Shown: positions 33,013 through 46,700, counted from the first letter of the stretch. The stretch is 64,000 nucleotides of DNA from Corbicula japonica (GCA_038501625.1 JAZAYU010000038.1:1674001-1738000), one strand, 5' to 3'. A program made the numbers and translations. The notes: generated by a model not told the origin, from the letters alone.

Positions 33013-34065
33013 ATTCCGATACGTTCCGCTTCCGATCCTAATGTCATTTATAACCGATCCGATTCCATTCCCATTGCGGTCCAATTCCTATTCGATTGCA
33101 CTCCAATTTTTTCACTCCAGACAATGCGCTCCAAACGATCTTTACGCTCAAACCGATTCTTCTGATTCCGATCTTTTCGCTTCCGTTTTTCATTGGTCAT
33201 TTACTATAACGCCAGACAATGCGCTTCAAACGATCTTTACGCTCAAACCGATTCTTCCGATTCCGATCTTTTCGCTCCCGCTTTTCATTGGTCATTACTT
33301 ATCTCGCGTTGAATTTACATTTCTGTGATATTTTTTTATTTGCAGTTTTGTTTATTTTTTTTGTTTAAACATCGTGGTTACTAACAAAGTAAAGTGATCA
33401 CTTTAGATCTAAAATGACGTCTTACTAAGTTTTACATCAGTTTAATTTAAGCGTTTATTACATTGCAGTTTTAAAATATAAACGTAAATTACACCCGATA
33501 TAAGTGAGAGGGAAAATAGTTTCTCATTTAGTTTCGGACAGCGTTTATGGTTTACTTAATAAAATTTATGTTTACTTTCAAAAGTGTTTATTAGCATTAA
33601 AAAATTCCAGTTGTGAATCTCCTTACTAAAAAAATACATTAACGCCATAATGAAGCACGGGTGAATGTACATATTCGTTATTTCTTCCATTGTGTAAGAA
33701 AAAGTATTACGTATTTTCGCTGAAAGGGCACTTTATACAAAAAGGTTCCGTTAATTTCAACAATATCATGCGTGTGAATGGCAGACACACCATTTACTTT
33801 TACATATTTTCAGTTTTATTTACAAAATTATCGTTAAATTAGTTTTTATTAGTATATAGTGTTTTATAGCACAAAACTCAATTAAATTATTGTCAAAAAT
33901 TACTTTGTTTAAAGTCGTCAAAAGGCTCCGGTCTTTTCACTCCAAGCGATCCAAACGCTCAAAGCGATTTGCTTCGATTCCATTCCGTTTCCAATTCGAT
34001 TGCGCTTCCATTGCGCTCCTAACTGGATCTGTTTGAGGTCCGCTTCCGATCCGATTGTCAATTTC
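33012..34065. mobile_element. Putative insertion with GATTCCGAT-rich ends inside repeat D
   Basis: The ends (33012-33300 and 33925-34065) are full of 'gattccgat', 'gcttccgatcc', 'caattcgattgc' and 'cgctccaaacgatc' words; the middle (33330-33920) is ordinary AT-rich DNA. An ~83 bp block (caatgcgctccaaacgatct ... tttttcattggtcat) is duplicated in tandem at 33122-33296. Repeat D stops at the left edge and resumes at the right, which supports an insertion. No TIR or protein was identified. Confidence 0.55.
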
Positions 34066-34340
34066 ATGATTTTGAGTACTGTAATATTTGAAATTTTGCA
34101 TCTGCATTAACAAAGCCATTTGTGACCCTGAGAATGATAACTCCTTATTAACATTTTTATAGTTATGCCCCTTTCAATTAACTTTAACCTGAAACTTAAT
34201 TGCTTATAACTTGGAAAGTAATAATTTGTTCTTCTGATGCAATACTTTATATGGCGTGTGTTTCAATGAAGTTGTATCTGTTTTGAGTTGTGCACCTTTG
34301 AATTATTTTAACCTCAACCTAAATCTTGCTTATAACTGGA
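34066..34340 (+). repeat. ~155 bp repeat D, continuation
   Basis: It resumes at 'gagtactgtaatatttgaaa', then 'gcatctgcattaacaaagcc', 'gagaatgataactcctt', 'agttatgcccctttcaatta'. More diverged than other copies. Confidence 0.7.
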
Positions 34341-35839
34341 ATATACAATAAAGATAATAACTGATCATTTAACATTATTAATTTTGTAATTGTATTGCAA
34401 TGCAACTTGAATTACATCTTTTTATTATGACTGTATGATAAAACATAGGCTCACATTTCAATTTTTTGCAAGAAGGCGACACATGTGTTCGGCGAAACAC
34501 CAAATTCTAGTTATATTTTTAATTTAGTTCATATGATATTATTTTATGTATTCAGTTATTTTATCTTAATTTCTTTTTTGCAATTCCCTTTTAATTTCGT
34601 TTATGTTCATTCCTTTTTTTAACAATATATTTTGTTGCACACTTTGCCGTGGCCCCTTACACCTCTGCACAAAAGGGGCACTGACACCTGTGAATCTTGA
34701 AGTTCTGTAATCAGTTGTAGTCATGAAACCTTCATTACATTCTCTTTCTTTTATTTACATAATTCAAACAATATCTAGTCATCGTTTTGAGTAAGCTTCG
34801 ATCGCGACATCTTATCAACTTTCATGATGAAAGCTTACTCGAAATTTGCAAGGTTTTATGGTCTTTTGGTCGGTGTCTACATGAATGTATTTAAAAAAAA
34901 TGACATTAAAAAAAAAGAAATCCCAACAAGGGATTCGAACACACAACCATTATGCCATATCATCAGAAATCAGTAGCGTTACTGCAACGGCAACGAAACC
35001 TTTTCTTACAAGGCTGTACAGTGTAAACGTTATGAGCTATGACGGGCATATCTAACTTCCCTATTTTGTGGAATATTCCAAAAATCTATAAATACAAAAG
35101 TACATTCACGGCTAAATGCGTACATTCGGATTATAGTTTCGCATTAATATGATTATTATGTATGATCATTTAAATCAGTATCGAATGCATTCAACCATTC
35201 AAGCGTTTCAAAAGGTGTTAATTAATTTATCGAGGGTTGTACTCGTGACGGTCTAAACTCCTCTTTTACGTCAATGTTAATACGACAGTTTTGAATGCAA
35301 CGCTCCATATCTTAACGACTTAGATAAAACGCATTATCCTATTTTAGCAGAAATTTTAAGTTTGTTAATATTACGATGAGCGATCGAGAAATTCAATGCA
35401 CTTGGTAACCTATAAAGTGAAACTCGTTGTCAAATACTGTAGATGCATTTTTGTTCGTGATTATGAAATTTCGTAGATATCGGATAAATGAAAAAAAAAT
35501 CGTGAATTCTTCAAATTTTGACCTTTGTTTTATCAAATATGTTAACTACTGACTGTATGTTTTTTTTATTTCTGCCTTCATGTGTTCCTTATTATTTGTC
35601 TCAAGTTGCTTAGTCTTGATAAAGTGGAATCATTATATTTAGGGTTTAAATTTCACGTTATTCGCGCAAGGGTATTTGCGCAATTTTAACCCCAGCAAAA
35701 TATCACTTTGTAACTGTACAGTATGTCTTAATGGAAAATATGAAATTGTCAATCTATGTATGCGCAGTCATTATATTTATTAATTTATTTTCTGCTTTTG
35801 CGCGAAAATTCGTTCACGCGAAATTAGGTTCTTATAATA
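34341..35839. other. Stretch with one tRNA-like piece, otherwise unassigned
   Basis: 34918-34955 holds a minus-strand B-box-like GTGTTCGAATCCCTTGTTGG. Nothing else is recognised. Confidence 0.4.
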
Positions 35840-36140
35840 ATAGGTCTGTGTGTGCCTTTGCATGAAAAACTGTCGAGTTTGTTGATATTAGAACCGGTTG
35901 GTGCAAGTTGGTGCACCTTGGAACCTAGTTTTAACCAAAGTGGCAAATTGTTTTGCTACTGATAGTTTCAATGCGGTAACCCCTTATGTTCTCTTTTTCG
36001 TTAATTGATAATCATAAAAATTAATGTTTCGTGTGAATTCGATCACTACAAAACATGCTCTCTTTTCCTCTCTTTCCTTTTGGCTGTGTAGAGAGGCAGT
36101 GTTATCTGACGGTGGTTGTTTGTGATGTGCACATTTCTTT
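35840..36140 (+). repeat. Dispersed repeat A copy
   Basis: 'gaaccggttggtgcaagttg', 'agtggcaaattgttttgctact', 'atagtttcaatgcggtaacc', 'gctgtgtagagaggcagtgtt', in the same order as 27935-28292. The open frame at 36116 starts at its edge and is not a gene. Confidence 0.75.
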
Positions 36141-37102
36141 TTAAAAGCTTAATTGTGGTTTTCATGTTACTTTTAAATCCATGGATTGGCCTGCCCCTAA
36201 AATCCTTGAAAAGTGGTAACCTACGAAAATTAACGAATCCACGGTACTGGGTTAGATTTGAAACATTCCTACTGACTCGATTTAAGCTATATAACTTTGT
36301 ACGAAAACTTCACAATATATTTGCTTTTGATCAGAAAACGTATAGAAACGTTTCTTATATTTAACCAGTTTATAAGTATAGTGTACAAGTAGATGATGAG
36401 AACCACGGGTTACACAATTATAATATCCGCTTAATGCATATTTAACGTTTGTTATTTATGAAACGCTGAGGGGTTACCTTTAGAGTATTAGAAATTGAAG
36501 TCATTTGTTATATCAATTCATTCTACAGAGTAATATTTCTAGAAAAGCATATACCTTAGGATTATTCTTAAGGTATTTCGATTAACGAGAATATAGAACA
36601 TATCATACAAGTACAAGGAATGACGTCAAGCAGGTATGTGTTAACTTTTTACTATTTAATTGTCGAAGTGTAATGCATTTAACATTTCGATTTAATTCTG
36701 CTAACATAAACACTGCGTTTTGAGGGCATTCATTCGCTTGTTTATAAACAGTCTCTCTCAAACTTATGACGAAATAGGTACATGGGTTTATCAAATTCTC
36801 TCTCAGTAAAATAATCACTGCAGGTCTAATGATTACTGAATACTGCACAGTGACATATACGGATCCCTAAACATTGTTTGACCATGTTTAAAACTGATTG
36901 TTATTGAACAAATTGTAGCATATTACAGAAATAATTGAATTGGTCTTTTGTAGCAACATGACCAATCCGTTACAGTTTTAAATTGCAATATTTATAATTA
37001 TAAATTATAATTTTAAAATCCAACATGGGGAATATGTATTCTTAATAAAACAGAAAATGTTTCCTCATATATAATATATATAGCCCATGGTTTAGAATAA
37101 AT
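36141..37102. other. Stretch without recognised content
   Basis: No exon or repeat assigned; two open frames (36116-36364, 36603-36848) lack features. Confidence 0.4.
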
Positions 37103-37353
37103 GAGGCACGCCACGGGAAAAGGTACCTTCGGGCAGTTGACGTCAATCATTGAAACGACGTCATAAAGTTGAGCAGACGACATTAATTAATATGCAATTC
37201 GCGGTAAAAATATCATTTTATTGTCAAAATGTGTAACAAAATCACTGTTTTGTTATGAGAAAATAATAGAAATTTGAAAGTTCTTTCTAAATATAGTAAC
37301 AACAAAAATGACACAAAAAATGACCGAAGGTACCTTTTCCCGTGGCGTGCCTC
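37103..37353. mobile_element. MITE with perfect 30 bp terminal inverted repeats
   Basis: Left TIR 37103-37132 starts GAGGCACGCCACGGGAAAAG and ends GGTACCTTCGG; right TIR 37324-37353 is its exact inverse. Length is 251 bp. AAAT directly flanks both ends (37099-37102 and 37354-37357), a possible 4 bp target duplication. The interior contains tgacgtcaat and acgacgtcat. No coding capacity; the 78-codon frame starting at 37274 runs through the right TIR. Confidence 0.9.
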
Positions 37354-37587
37354 AAATATTCATGATTTAAAAAATTTACTAGATAATTATTGTCTGTCTA
37401 TGTATAGATATGGAAAAGTTGTATCGTTGTATCGTAAAATTGTAAAAAAAAGGGTTTTACGGGAAGTTATAACCTTTTTAACATTACGAAAGAAGTACGA
37501 TAAAAGTTAATAAGACAAAAATATTTTACTTATTTTGCTGTATAACTAAAAATATATACTTATGTCTTCGATATAATCAAATTTGCC

Positions 37588-37655
37588 TTCTTGGGATTCG
37601 AACCTACGATCACAAGATTGAAATATGTTTCCTCAAGCCAAGTTAAAATGACTTT
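37588..37655 (-). repeat. tRNA-like SINE head (minus strand)
   Basis: The minus strand carries TAACTTGGCTTGAGG (A-box-like) and GTAGGTTCGAATCCCAAG (B box). The cloverleaf is incomplete. Confidence 0.5.
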
Positions 37656-38762
37656 TATTGTTGAAGCAAAACAAGGAAGCGTTTCCATTTATAACATGAC
37701 AAGGGAAAGAGATTGTTAGTATTTTATGTTTAATTTTTAATTTTTATTACGTCTGGTTCGTCTGGAATTAAAATTCTCATATCAAATATTTTGCCCTTTT
37801 GAATTCATCTAATTTTTGTTTAATTTTATATAAATGTGAGAATATTGTAGTTTTAAAGTCAGGCCTACATTTTGCATTAGGTTGTGTATGCCATGCTCAT
37901 CGAGCAGATCACTGTTACTGAATTACTTCATAAACTATTAAAGTGTAACATTGTAAAACCTAAAAACACAATATTGTTAATTGCATCCCTCAGTGCAAAA
38001 ACATTACATTTGCAAAAAGAAGCCGATATACCTTTATTGCACTCATGCGTCGATATAAGTTATACATGTGTATATATACAAATGTACTCCCCGTCAAAAG
38101 TGAGTTACCACTTTTGTAATTGTTACCAGCTGCAACCGATTGATAAAATATGAATGGCTTCATATGAATTTAAAGTTTTACTTATGACGGAATTGAAACA
38201 ATCACTTTGATAAAGATCAGGAACACAGTTGCCACCCCTAAGCCTTTTTCGATTTCTGTAAATTTCAAGAGTGTCGTCTGGTAAAACTTTTTTTTTCAAT
38301 TAGTCAGTAGAGTGTGTCGTAAAATAAAGTTCCTTTTTGAAATTCAATTGTTCGCGACGCGAAGAAAAGACAACGTTTAACATGTTTTTCCATTGGCTGT
38401 GATGCAATTTTGCCCGGCTGATTTTATTGTTTCTATTTAACATTCTTCTGTTGAATTGTGGCTGCAGAAAACGCCTGAGAAGACTTGTAAATTACCCGAC
38501 ATAGCAAGTTTGTACATGTACAAGTGCAAATTTGCCGAATGGTTTTAATTTCATCAAAATAAAAATTACGGTAAAGTTGGTAAATTTCTTTTTACGATAG
38601 TATATAATATATTCTACTCAAAGTTTGCTTAACACCATGTTAACCGCATATCAGTATGAAGTCTGCATAATAAGCAATTTGGAAATCGTTTAGTAATGCA
38701 TCGAGAAAGTCCTTCGCCTACGCATGACCATTAAAGAGTGTCGTGCTAACGAGGTGCCCCTA

Positions 38763-38930
38763 TATTTTCGCAGCATTTACTTTACGCTGCATTGATGTAC
38801 GCGACATTGTTACCCAATCTTTTATTTCACTTGTATTAAATGCCTGTATTTTCGCAGCATTTACTTTACGCTGCATTGATGTACGCGACATTGGTACTGA
38901 ATCTTTTATTTCACTTGTATTAAATGCCTG
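38763..38930 (+). repeat. 84 bp tandem duplication, two nearly identical copies
   Basis: TATTTTCGCAGCATTTACTT...TATTAAATGCCTG occurs at 38763 and 38847 with about four differences, which indicates a recent event. The frame stays open through both copies (38743-38931), but no protein family is apparent. Confidence 0.92.
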
Positions 38931-40274
38931 AAGGTCTATGACTTAATTAATGGCAAATGCGAATGACATAATACATTTCTTGGATGCAGAAATCGACAGT
39001 TGTTATTTTGGCAAACCTAGACTTTTTACTTCCCAAATATCTAATTCGAATGCATTCTTATTCTTATAAACTCTCTGAACACATTACTATTGCTAAAACA
39101 TGTTCCTTTATAATTAAATAGGTCATTCATCTGGTGAATAAAAAGACACACAATTATAATAAAACTAATAACTGGCCTATAGCAGAAGATATGTACAAAA
39201 TATTCTTTGTGCTAGCAAACTGGGTAATATCTATTTGAAATATATTGATAAATAAATTTTGTTATAAATAATATGAATTTAACATAAATTACAGATTATA
39301 CAACATGTTTTGGATCAATTTAAAAACAATTGCATCGATATTCATAGTTCTGTTCTGAAAAAAAATGCCAGAATGTGTTACGAAAAGAGTAAAGAATGCA
39401 TATCTAGAACAGCCACATTCAGAAAAAGCATTCTCATAATACTGCATGTCTTTGAACGTTTCTCTATTTTTAAAAAAAAATTAAGATTATTGATATCATT
39501 ATATCCACATATGGGGTGCGTCACAGGTAATGGTGTCGGAAATAATTTGAGATATTTAAGTTGTAATTATATGTGGAAAGAACTTACATTTATCTATGAT
39601 TTTGTCATAATTAATTGCTGTTGTTGTTGTGTTGTTGTTTTTTTTCAGAAAATAAATATACAATTATTATATTAATTTTATAAATGAATAATAAGAAATG
39701 TCGTCTGCTAAACTTATTTCAAAAATTAATTTTAGTTCATCTTTCCCCATGACAGGCCTCGATATTATCTCCTTCATCCTCTGAACACAAAAATAGCAAA
39801 ACTTCAGTTAACTTATCCAAACTTCAGTTAATTTAAACTTATTATGACATTTATGTTTTAGTACATCAAGGAACCGTTTCCATCGGCATAACTTAATCAA
39901 CAACGGTAGCCGACAGAACAGAAGTACTACAGCTCCGTAACGCGAGTTTACCGTTTTGTTTAAAGTCCTTGTAAAAAGCCCTTTCCCCATCTAATACATA
40001 TGCTTAATAAAACGACTTATGTCTCATACTGCAAACATTTCCATAATCAAAGAGATATTTATTACTTATGTTATATCACTTTCCACAAAGAATGTTTCGT
40101 GCGAAAGTGTTCGTGAGGATTAATTGGCGCAGTTTCATGACGAATTGTATACCATCATAATGCATGGTATAGTTGCATTGAGTTTATATGTCAATTTTCC
40201 CACATCCCAAAACATCAAATTAAAAAAAAATTCTAAAAAATTAATTTTGCTATGTACATACACGTATACATGTA
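38931..40274. other. Stretch upstream of the GGT exons, nothing recognised
   Basis: The 121-codon frame at 39310-39675 is Lys/Cys-rich without a domain. The first exon (with start codon) and promoter of the GGT gene may lie here or further upstream, but I cannot identify them. Confidence 0.4.
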
Positions 40275-40430
40275 ACTTGGGTTCCAATTTTTATTAATTG
40301 TTTGTGGTGTCTTTTTTGAAACTGATCATTTTATTTACTATGCCCTTTCCCTCTCTCTTTTTCTTGACTGTGTGGGTAGGGTGTTTTTCTGAATGCGGCG
40401 ATTCCTGATATGCATATTTCACCTTATTGT
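40275..40430 (+). repeat. Dispersed repeat A (right half) overlapping a false GGT start
   Basis: 'tttttattaattgtttgtgg', 'gaaactgatcattttattta', 'gactgtgtgggtagggtg' and 'gcggcgattcctgatatgcata' match 28150-28292. The ATG at 40393, in frame with the next GGT exon, is inside this repeat and upstream of a strong splice acceptor, so it is probably not the start codon. Confidence 0.75.
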
Positions 40431-40454
40431 ACTATTATTTGCCTTTTTTCTCAG

Positions 40455-40715
40455 TTCAACAAAGGATAGACAATGTGCAATAACCATTACTGCTGTAGTA
40501 GCGTGTAATTTTGCCCTTGTTATTGCACTGGTACTGGGATTGCAGTCACGTGACAAAGATATATCAGTGGCGGGCACTTCTTTTGCTGCGTTGCGGACTT
40601 CTTCCCGGCTAACAGAAGATTCCCCTCTCTACGTCCCGCCAAGTAGCCTAAAAGAAAGAGTTTACCGCTTCGCTTCAGTGGCATCAGACGCTCCGATATG
40701 CTCTTCTTATGGAAC
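40455..40715 (+). CDS. GGT: GGT exon a: cytoplasmic tail, membrane anchor, stem and start of catalytic domain
   Basis: Acceptor cctttttt-ctcag is strong, entry phase 2; donor GTAAGT at 40716, phase 2. It encodes STKDRQ followed by a membrane segment ([20 protein letters not shown]), a stem rich in Ser/Thr and then [15 protein letters not shown], where the catalytic fold begins. The start codon must come from an upstream exon or, less likely, from ATG 40393 without splicing. Confidence 0.85.
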
Positions 40716-43700
40716 GTAAGTTAAGCAATATGTATGTGAGTCTTAAGAAGTATCATATTGGTACTGTTCCATTTGTTTATTAATTAATAAGAAGTGGGAG
40801 CTTTGTATTTGTGTGTGGGGAGAAGTGGGACAGGAAGGTTAAATTGACATTCCGTATTATTTAAAGATCATATTTTACGCAAACTTAATAAAATCTGCTG
40901 ATTTCATGCCATTATTTCTCATTTAGTACATCTTGCTAATGTGGAATTATTATTTCGAAACGATGTATTATTATAGCGTTTACCTTTTTTCCCCTCACTT
41001 GGTATTATATTAACTTCATTGTACTATTACAAACTTGTCAGTTTGAACATACCTATAAAGTACAGTAAATTTATTATAAAAAGAAAATTTAGATGGATTA
41101 TTAATACATAATATTGTCTTGGTCTTGTTTAAGGTGTTGATTTATGGCAATGTGATATAACCTTTTATAAATGTATTCAATAATTTCTACTTCAAATATG
41201 CTCTTATCCAGTGTTATTATCACCGATTTACAATATTTAAACCCTTCATTACACCAATCATACGATGTATAGGCAGACAATGTAAATAAATGGTCCAGTC
41301 TTATGACACTTATTAAATGGTGTTATGTAACTCTCAGATATTAAACGTTTTAAGTTGCACTGGTGTTGCAATTTGCTAAGTCAGAGTCGTAAGCTTTTAA
41401 GCTTTCACAAGCACATGACAAAGAAAAGACAAGTTATACACGAGCACAAAGATATCTAATATATCTGAAATCAAATAAAGCTAGACGAATGCTGACTAGA
41501 AATCGTTAAGCACAGGTTAACTAACAAAACTTTCTATCCCAATTAAGACTATGGATTGTTGAAAACTGCATCAAAAACAATTATTAATGGCATATAGTAC
41601 CGAAACACACATAGTAAGTGCGATTCATCGAAACATTTTTCCAGGAGTTAACGTTTACATCGCTAATATTAACACTAGTCTACTGGATGATCTTGGTGCG
41701 ATTTGCAAGAAGTTTAAAGAGGCACGAACATTGCAAAGGGCAAAATACTCACAGGCCAAAGTTTATTGAGTAACTCCTTTGTTTGTACTTGATTGTGCAA
41801 GCTCAATAACAAATAAATATTGCTTTACTTGCCTAGTAGACACTAATAAAATACAAAAAAACAACGTTAAATTCAGATACAGTAATTGTTTTTGATAATT
41901 ATATTCTTGTAATAGATTTTATGGTGCTATGAGAGTCGTCATTAAAATGAAATCGAAAGAAAGAAAATTATCAAAATCTCCCAAAAGGCAAAAAAATTCA
42001 ATAAAACTTTGCATACTATTAGCTCAATATTATTAATGTAATATGGTTATTTTTACATCGGATTCCTTTGAGTGCAATGATGTAATGAGTAACGCCAATT
42101 TTGAACTTTCGAATAATAATACTTTTAAATGTATTTCTCTCTAGGCATGATTATGGAATCAAACGCATTATAGTATAAAGTTATAATGTACACACTATAT
42201 AAGTATAAGCGCGTTTAAGGCAGCGATTTGTGATTGTAGGGAAATGATGGCACGCCATGGGGGATCGGCTGTCGATGCCGCAATTGCCGCAATTTTATGT
42301 GTTGGCGTCTACAATCCACAGAGCAGCGGAATAGGCGGGGGACTTATCATGACATATCATAAAAGGTGATAAAATATCTTAAATATTATAAAAGGTGACA
42401 AATATGTTTAATATTATAGAAGGTGACAAAATATGTTTAAAACCTTTCATTTGTGAAAGTACATGGGCAACTTTGAGGTTGATGATCTAGAACTCTATTA
42501 CATCCCATTTGTAATGTTTGTTAGTGTCGTTTTTAAATTGGTCATGTTATGAGCGCATGCTTACATTTAGATTGCGTGCGGAGGCTAAGTTTTCCTGATT
42601 TATATATTTTTTTGTTATGACGTTATTTTTGTTTTTGCCTTTCGTTTTGATTGCCACCATACACACATACATAGCTACATGCAAAAGTAATAACACATGT
42701 ACATGTAAGTTTACATTTTTACCAAAAAGTTGAACCCGCATATCAGGAACAATAACACCCAAAAAATAAAACAAACAAATCTGAAATATAAGAGGGAAAC
42801 GAGGATTCCACTGAACAGGTTTGTTCCCAGTAAATGTCTGTCAATCGTGTTTTATTGTTATTCAACTTACATTTAGACTGACTTATTGAATTCGTTAATC
42901 TAAGCAATTTTTATTGCATTAAAACCGTAGTGCCGTCTTACACATAAGTCTGACGTATATGACGTTTATATTTATTTTTAACCTTGTTTGTATTGTTTGT
43001 TTATTTATCTTTAAGATCTGATAAAAAGACCGTTTCAATAATGGCCCGTGATATGGCTCCCGGTGAAGCGCATAGGAGCATGTTTACAAATGGAACCAGC
43101 TCGCAGGAAGGTTCGTTGTGCTTTGTTTGCACCTGACACTTTAACTTGACCCTACCGAGCAAATTGTTTGAAAAATGATAAATCCCAAATGTTTTAGTAA
43201 GTTAGTAGTTTATCTTCATAGGCCAGATATACGTTATGCATACCTCAACTCGAGTCGTGTGCCTGTACGTCTGTAATGCAGAACAAAGAATAATGGTTGA
43301 AGAAATATCGCGAAGGCTTATTACACTAAAATAAATACATGTACACATCGCAGAGAAGTTCGGAATTGTGGAAAATCCAATGGTTCCTTTGTAAGCCAAT
43401 TACATTTTAAAAGGTATGGGTAAAATCAAAAGTCAGCATTTTTAAGAAGAATATATCAAAACCGAACCAGTAAACAACATATTATGTCCCTCAGCTTAAT
43501 AATTGCACAATAGCTGACTCAAAAAGTTCAAAATTCGCAATTTTAATATGGAAACAGTGATCTGTTACATGGAGAAGATATTTGTGACTTTTGTTATTAT
43601 CCCTACAAAAATCCAATGTAAATTATTTTGATGGCAAGTAGACAATTTTATGTTCTTCATCACAAAAAGTGACAATGATGTCGTATATAATTATAGTTCA

Positions 43701-46700
43701 AGTTTAAAGAGTATACATCGATTCTATGCTGAGAAATTAAAAAAATATAATCAGCGTACTAGGTAAAATAATTGTAAAGTGTAGAATTGATAAAAATATA
43801 GAAAGATATAATTTAATTTTATGTTGCTTTCACGTATGTATTAATTTATAAATCTAATAAATATGACTATGCAGGTGGTATGGCGATCGCTGTGCCAGGA
43901 GAAGTCAAAGGTCTCTATGAGGCATGGAAACTAGGTGGAAGACTCCCGTGGGAAGTTTTATTCCGACCTGCCATTCAAATGTGCACAGAGGGGTTTCCTG
44001 TTGGTGAATACCTAGATTATGAAATAAAAATTAATGCTGAGGCTATCAATAGAAATGCAGAACTAAAGTAAGAACAAATTCATGATAAAACTCATTATAA
44101 AACTAAAACTAAATAAATATGAAATCATTAAATAACTTTTTTTTAACTTGGCTATGCTTTTATTTCGTACAAGCAGCGTTTAAAGAAGTTAACACATTAT
44201 GAAGGACGTGTTGTTGTTTTTTTAAATAAGAAAACTTACCCAATCCATTATCCAAGACTTCAGTTAAGACTTCAGTTATTGTAAAGGACATTTGTATGAA
44301 CTAATTTTCAAGAACGGGATAGTAAATTCACAGTAGATTTGAGGGCATTTTGTTGGTCTTGGCATAAAAAAATTATAAGCCATTTTCTATGTATTCAATT
44401 CTAACACTTTAGCTTCACGAATTGTTTGTTATTTATCACAGACAGGTGCTCACGAATACAACTACAGGGGAACTATTGAAACACGGGGACATTTTAAAAC
44501 TGCCCAAACTTGCAAGAACGCTGGAGAGGATAGCAAACAATCCTGTCACCTTCTATAATGGTTCTTTAGCGGAGGATATGGTTCATGACATTGCAGAAGC
44601 AGGTTTTTATTATAATATTAAGTGTAAAGGTTTAATCTACTTATAATCAGTGCTCAAGGTTATAAAACTGAGCATGGAAACCAGCCTCAAATCTCAAGCA
44701 TCTGATTGGCTGAAATGGCGACTGGTCGCCATTTCAGCCAATCAGATGCTTGAGATTTGAGACTGGTTTCCAATCTCAGTTTTATAACCTCCAGCCCAGA
44801 TATAACCGCATAATAATAACTTAAGTCAAGCTGTACTTCAAATACCACTTGAAGTTGTGTGGACATCACCTTTGTTAACAGGTGATTTTTTTTCTTTAAA
44901 TTAGTCAGTAGCACAAATATAATGTAGTCTTTTTCAAAAGGTATTTTTGTTACGACCTCTAGTGAAATTTAGTGAGATCTTAGTTTTGAAGAGTAGCAAA
45001 GATTAGAATATCTGATTTAAATATGATTGGTTCGGGGTAAAATCAACATTTTCATGCATTTTCCCCCACACATTTACTCATGTATGGCTTCCTACAAAAT
45101 ATGGAACTGCACATATTTATTACTTTTACATAAGGACAGCGGAATATATTATGATAATTTAAAAAGTAGACTAGTCTGCAAATTCGGTTTAAAGATATCG
45201 GTGCTTTTTTAATTTAGACCACTAACAAACTCAATTTATTGTATGCTTTCCAGTGAGTTAAGAATTCTCTCGATGAAATAAAAGTGGCATTTCACTGTTT
45301 GCAAACAGTGGTTTATTATTTTTATTATTTTTATTTTGACTGTTTTTTCACGTTGGTAACCATGCGTACATAATCTTCCGAATGAAAACTTTCAGAAAAG
45401 GGGATCAAGTTTTGGTATTGTCGCCATGTTCTGCCATTATTTTGTTATACATTGTAATCGTGCAAATTGATATTTAGAAACATAACTATAAAAGAAAATT
45501 TGTTTTAACCAGTGAAAGATAGAAATATATTTCTCTCCTGAAAATAAACTTAACAACTTTTCTTTATAATTAAGTATACACTATTCTCCCGATATTTTTT
45601 CATATTTGTAAGAACGAAATTGTGACTGTTATACCTTTTGTATGACAGTGAAGTCTTGATTAAACACTGTTTAGTTATCGACTTCTGTAAGGCACGTGTA
45701 TTTGGAGAACTGCATCAGTTTTAATCCAAGGGAACTAAAATTCTGAGGTCAATTACTTGTTCCGGTAGTCCTTCCACACATCCAAGCAATTGAAAATCTG
45801 TGTGTGGTCTGAACTTGGAAGGCGCGTACGAAATGGGCTAGGATTCCCCCAAGGAGCCATTCAGAACCGTATGACCTCAATGAGATGAAGGTGGTCATAC
45901 GCATTATTGACTAATGTCGGGAATCTGTATTCTGTGGGTGCCAGTATTCTAAATGTTTTTGGGTAGTCAATTGTCTGACATTTTGAATAATATTTCACCT
46001 ATAAATCAGTGAGTATTTATTGCATGTTTTATTGAAAGTGTTAGAGCAATAGCTCATTCATCTAGCCGTTAATGCCTCAGTACGAAGGTTTATATTAAGA
46101 ATAGTTGTAAAGTGTAAAGTGTTAAGCTCCCTCGGTGAAATATATTTGAAATTCTATCTTTCACAAGTAAAAAGAAATATCCTTTATTAATTATTACTCA
46201 TGAATGATTTTAGCATAGTGCAGCGTTAATTCGCAAAATTGATACAACTCGTCAGATAAGTAATTCCGTATTGGACAATGTCCGTTTTCCAATTCTTTAT
46301 TTTGCAGCTTCCCGCGTTCTGTGTGGCGTCATATACTACGTCACACTATGTTGTCGCAACTTTACGTCACATAAAGAACTCGAAAATAGGGAATTTTCGT
46401 CTCAGTTTTACAATCTTTACGATATTTTTTTACGCCATTCATAATTTACCATCGCGTTACTATTTTTATTTCAACTTTTATGTAAACCACGTTTTTGACT
46501 AACACGTTGTTGTTTAGTTTATTTAAATTTGCTTCAAGCGAGAAAGGTATATAATAAAAGGAACATTATGACATTATGCAGTCTGTAGGTTCGTATTATT
46601 TCTCGTTGCGTATGTAAACCACATCACGCTCGACCTTCAGTCTCGCGTGATATAGTCTACATGTACACAACTCAAGTAATACGAACCTACAGAATGCATA

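Noticed and set aside
40393..40454. N-terminal extension MRRFLICIF... as a GGT signal anchor
   Set aside because: Coded by dispersed repeat A and followed by a strong splice acceptor; the real membrane anchor lies downstream in the exon.
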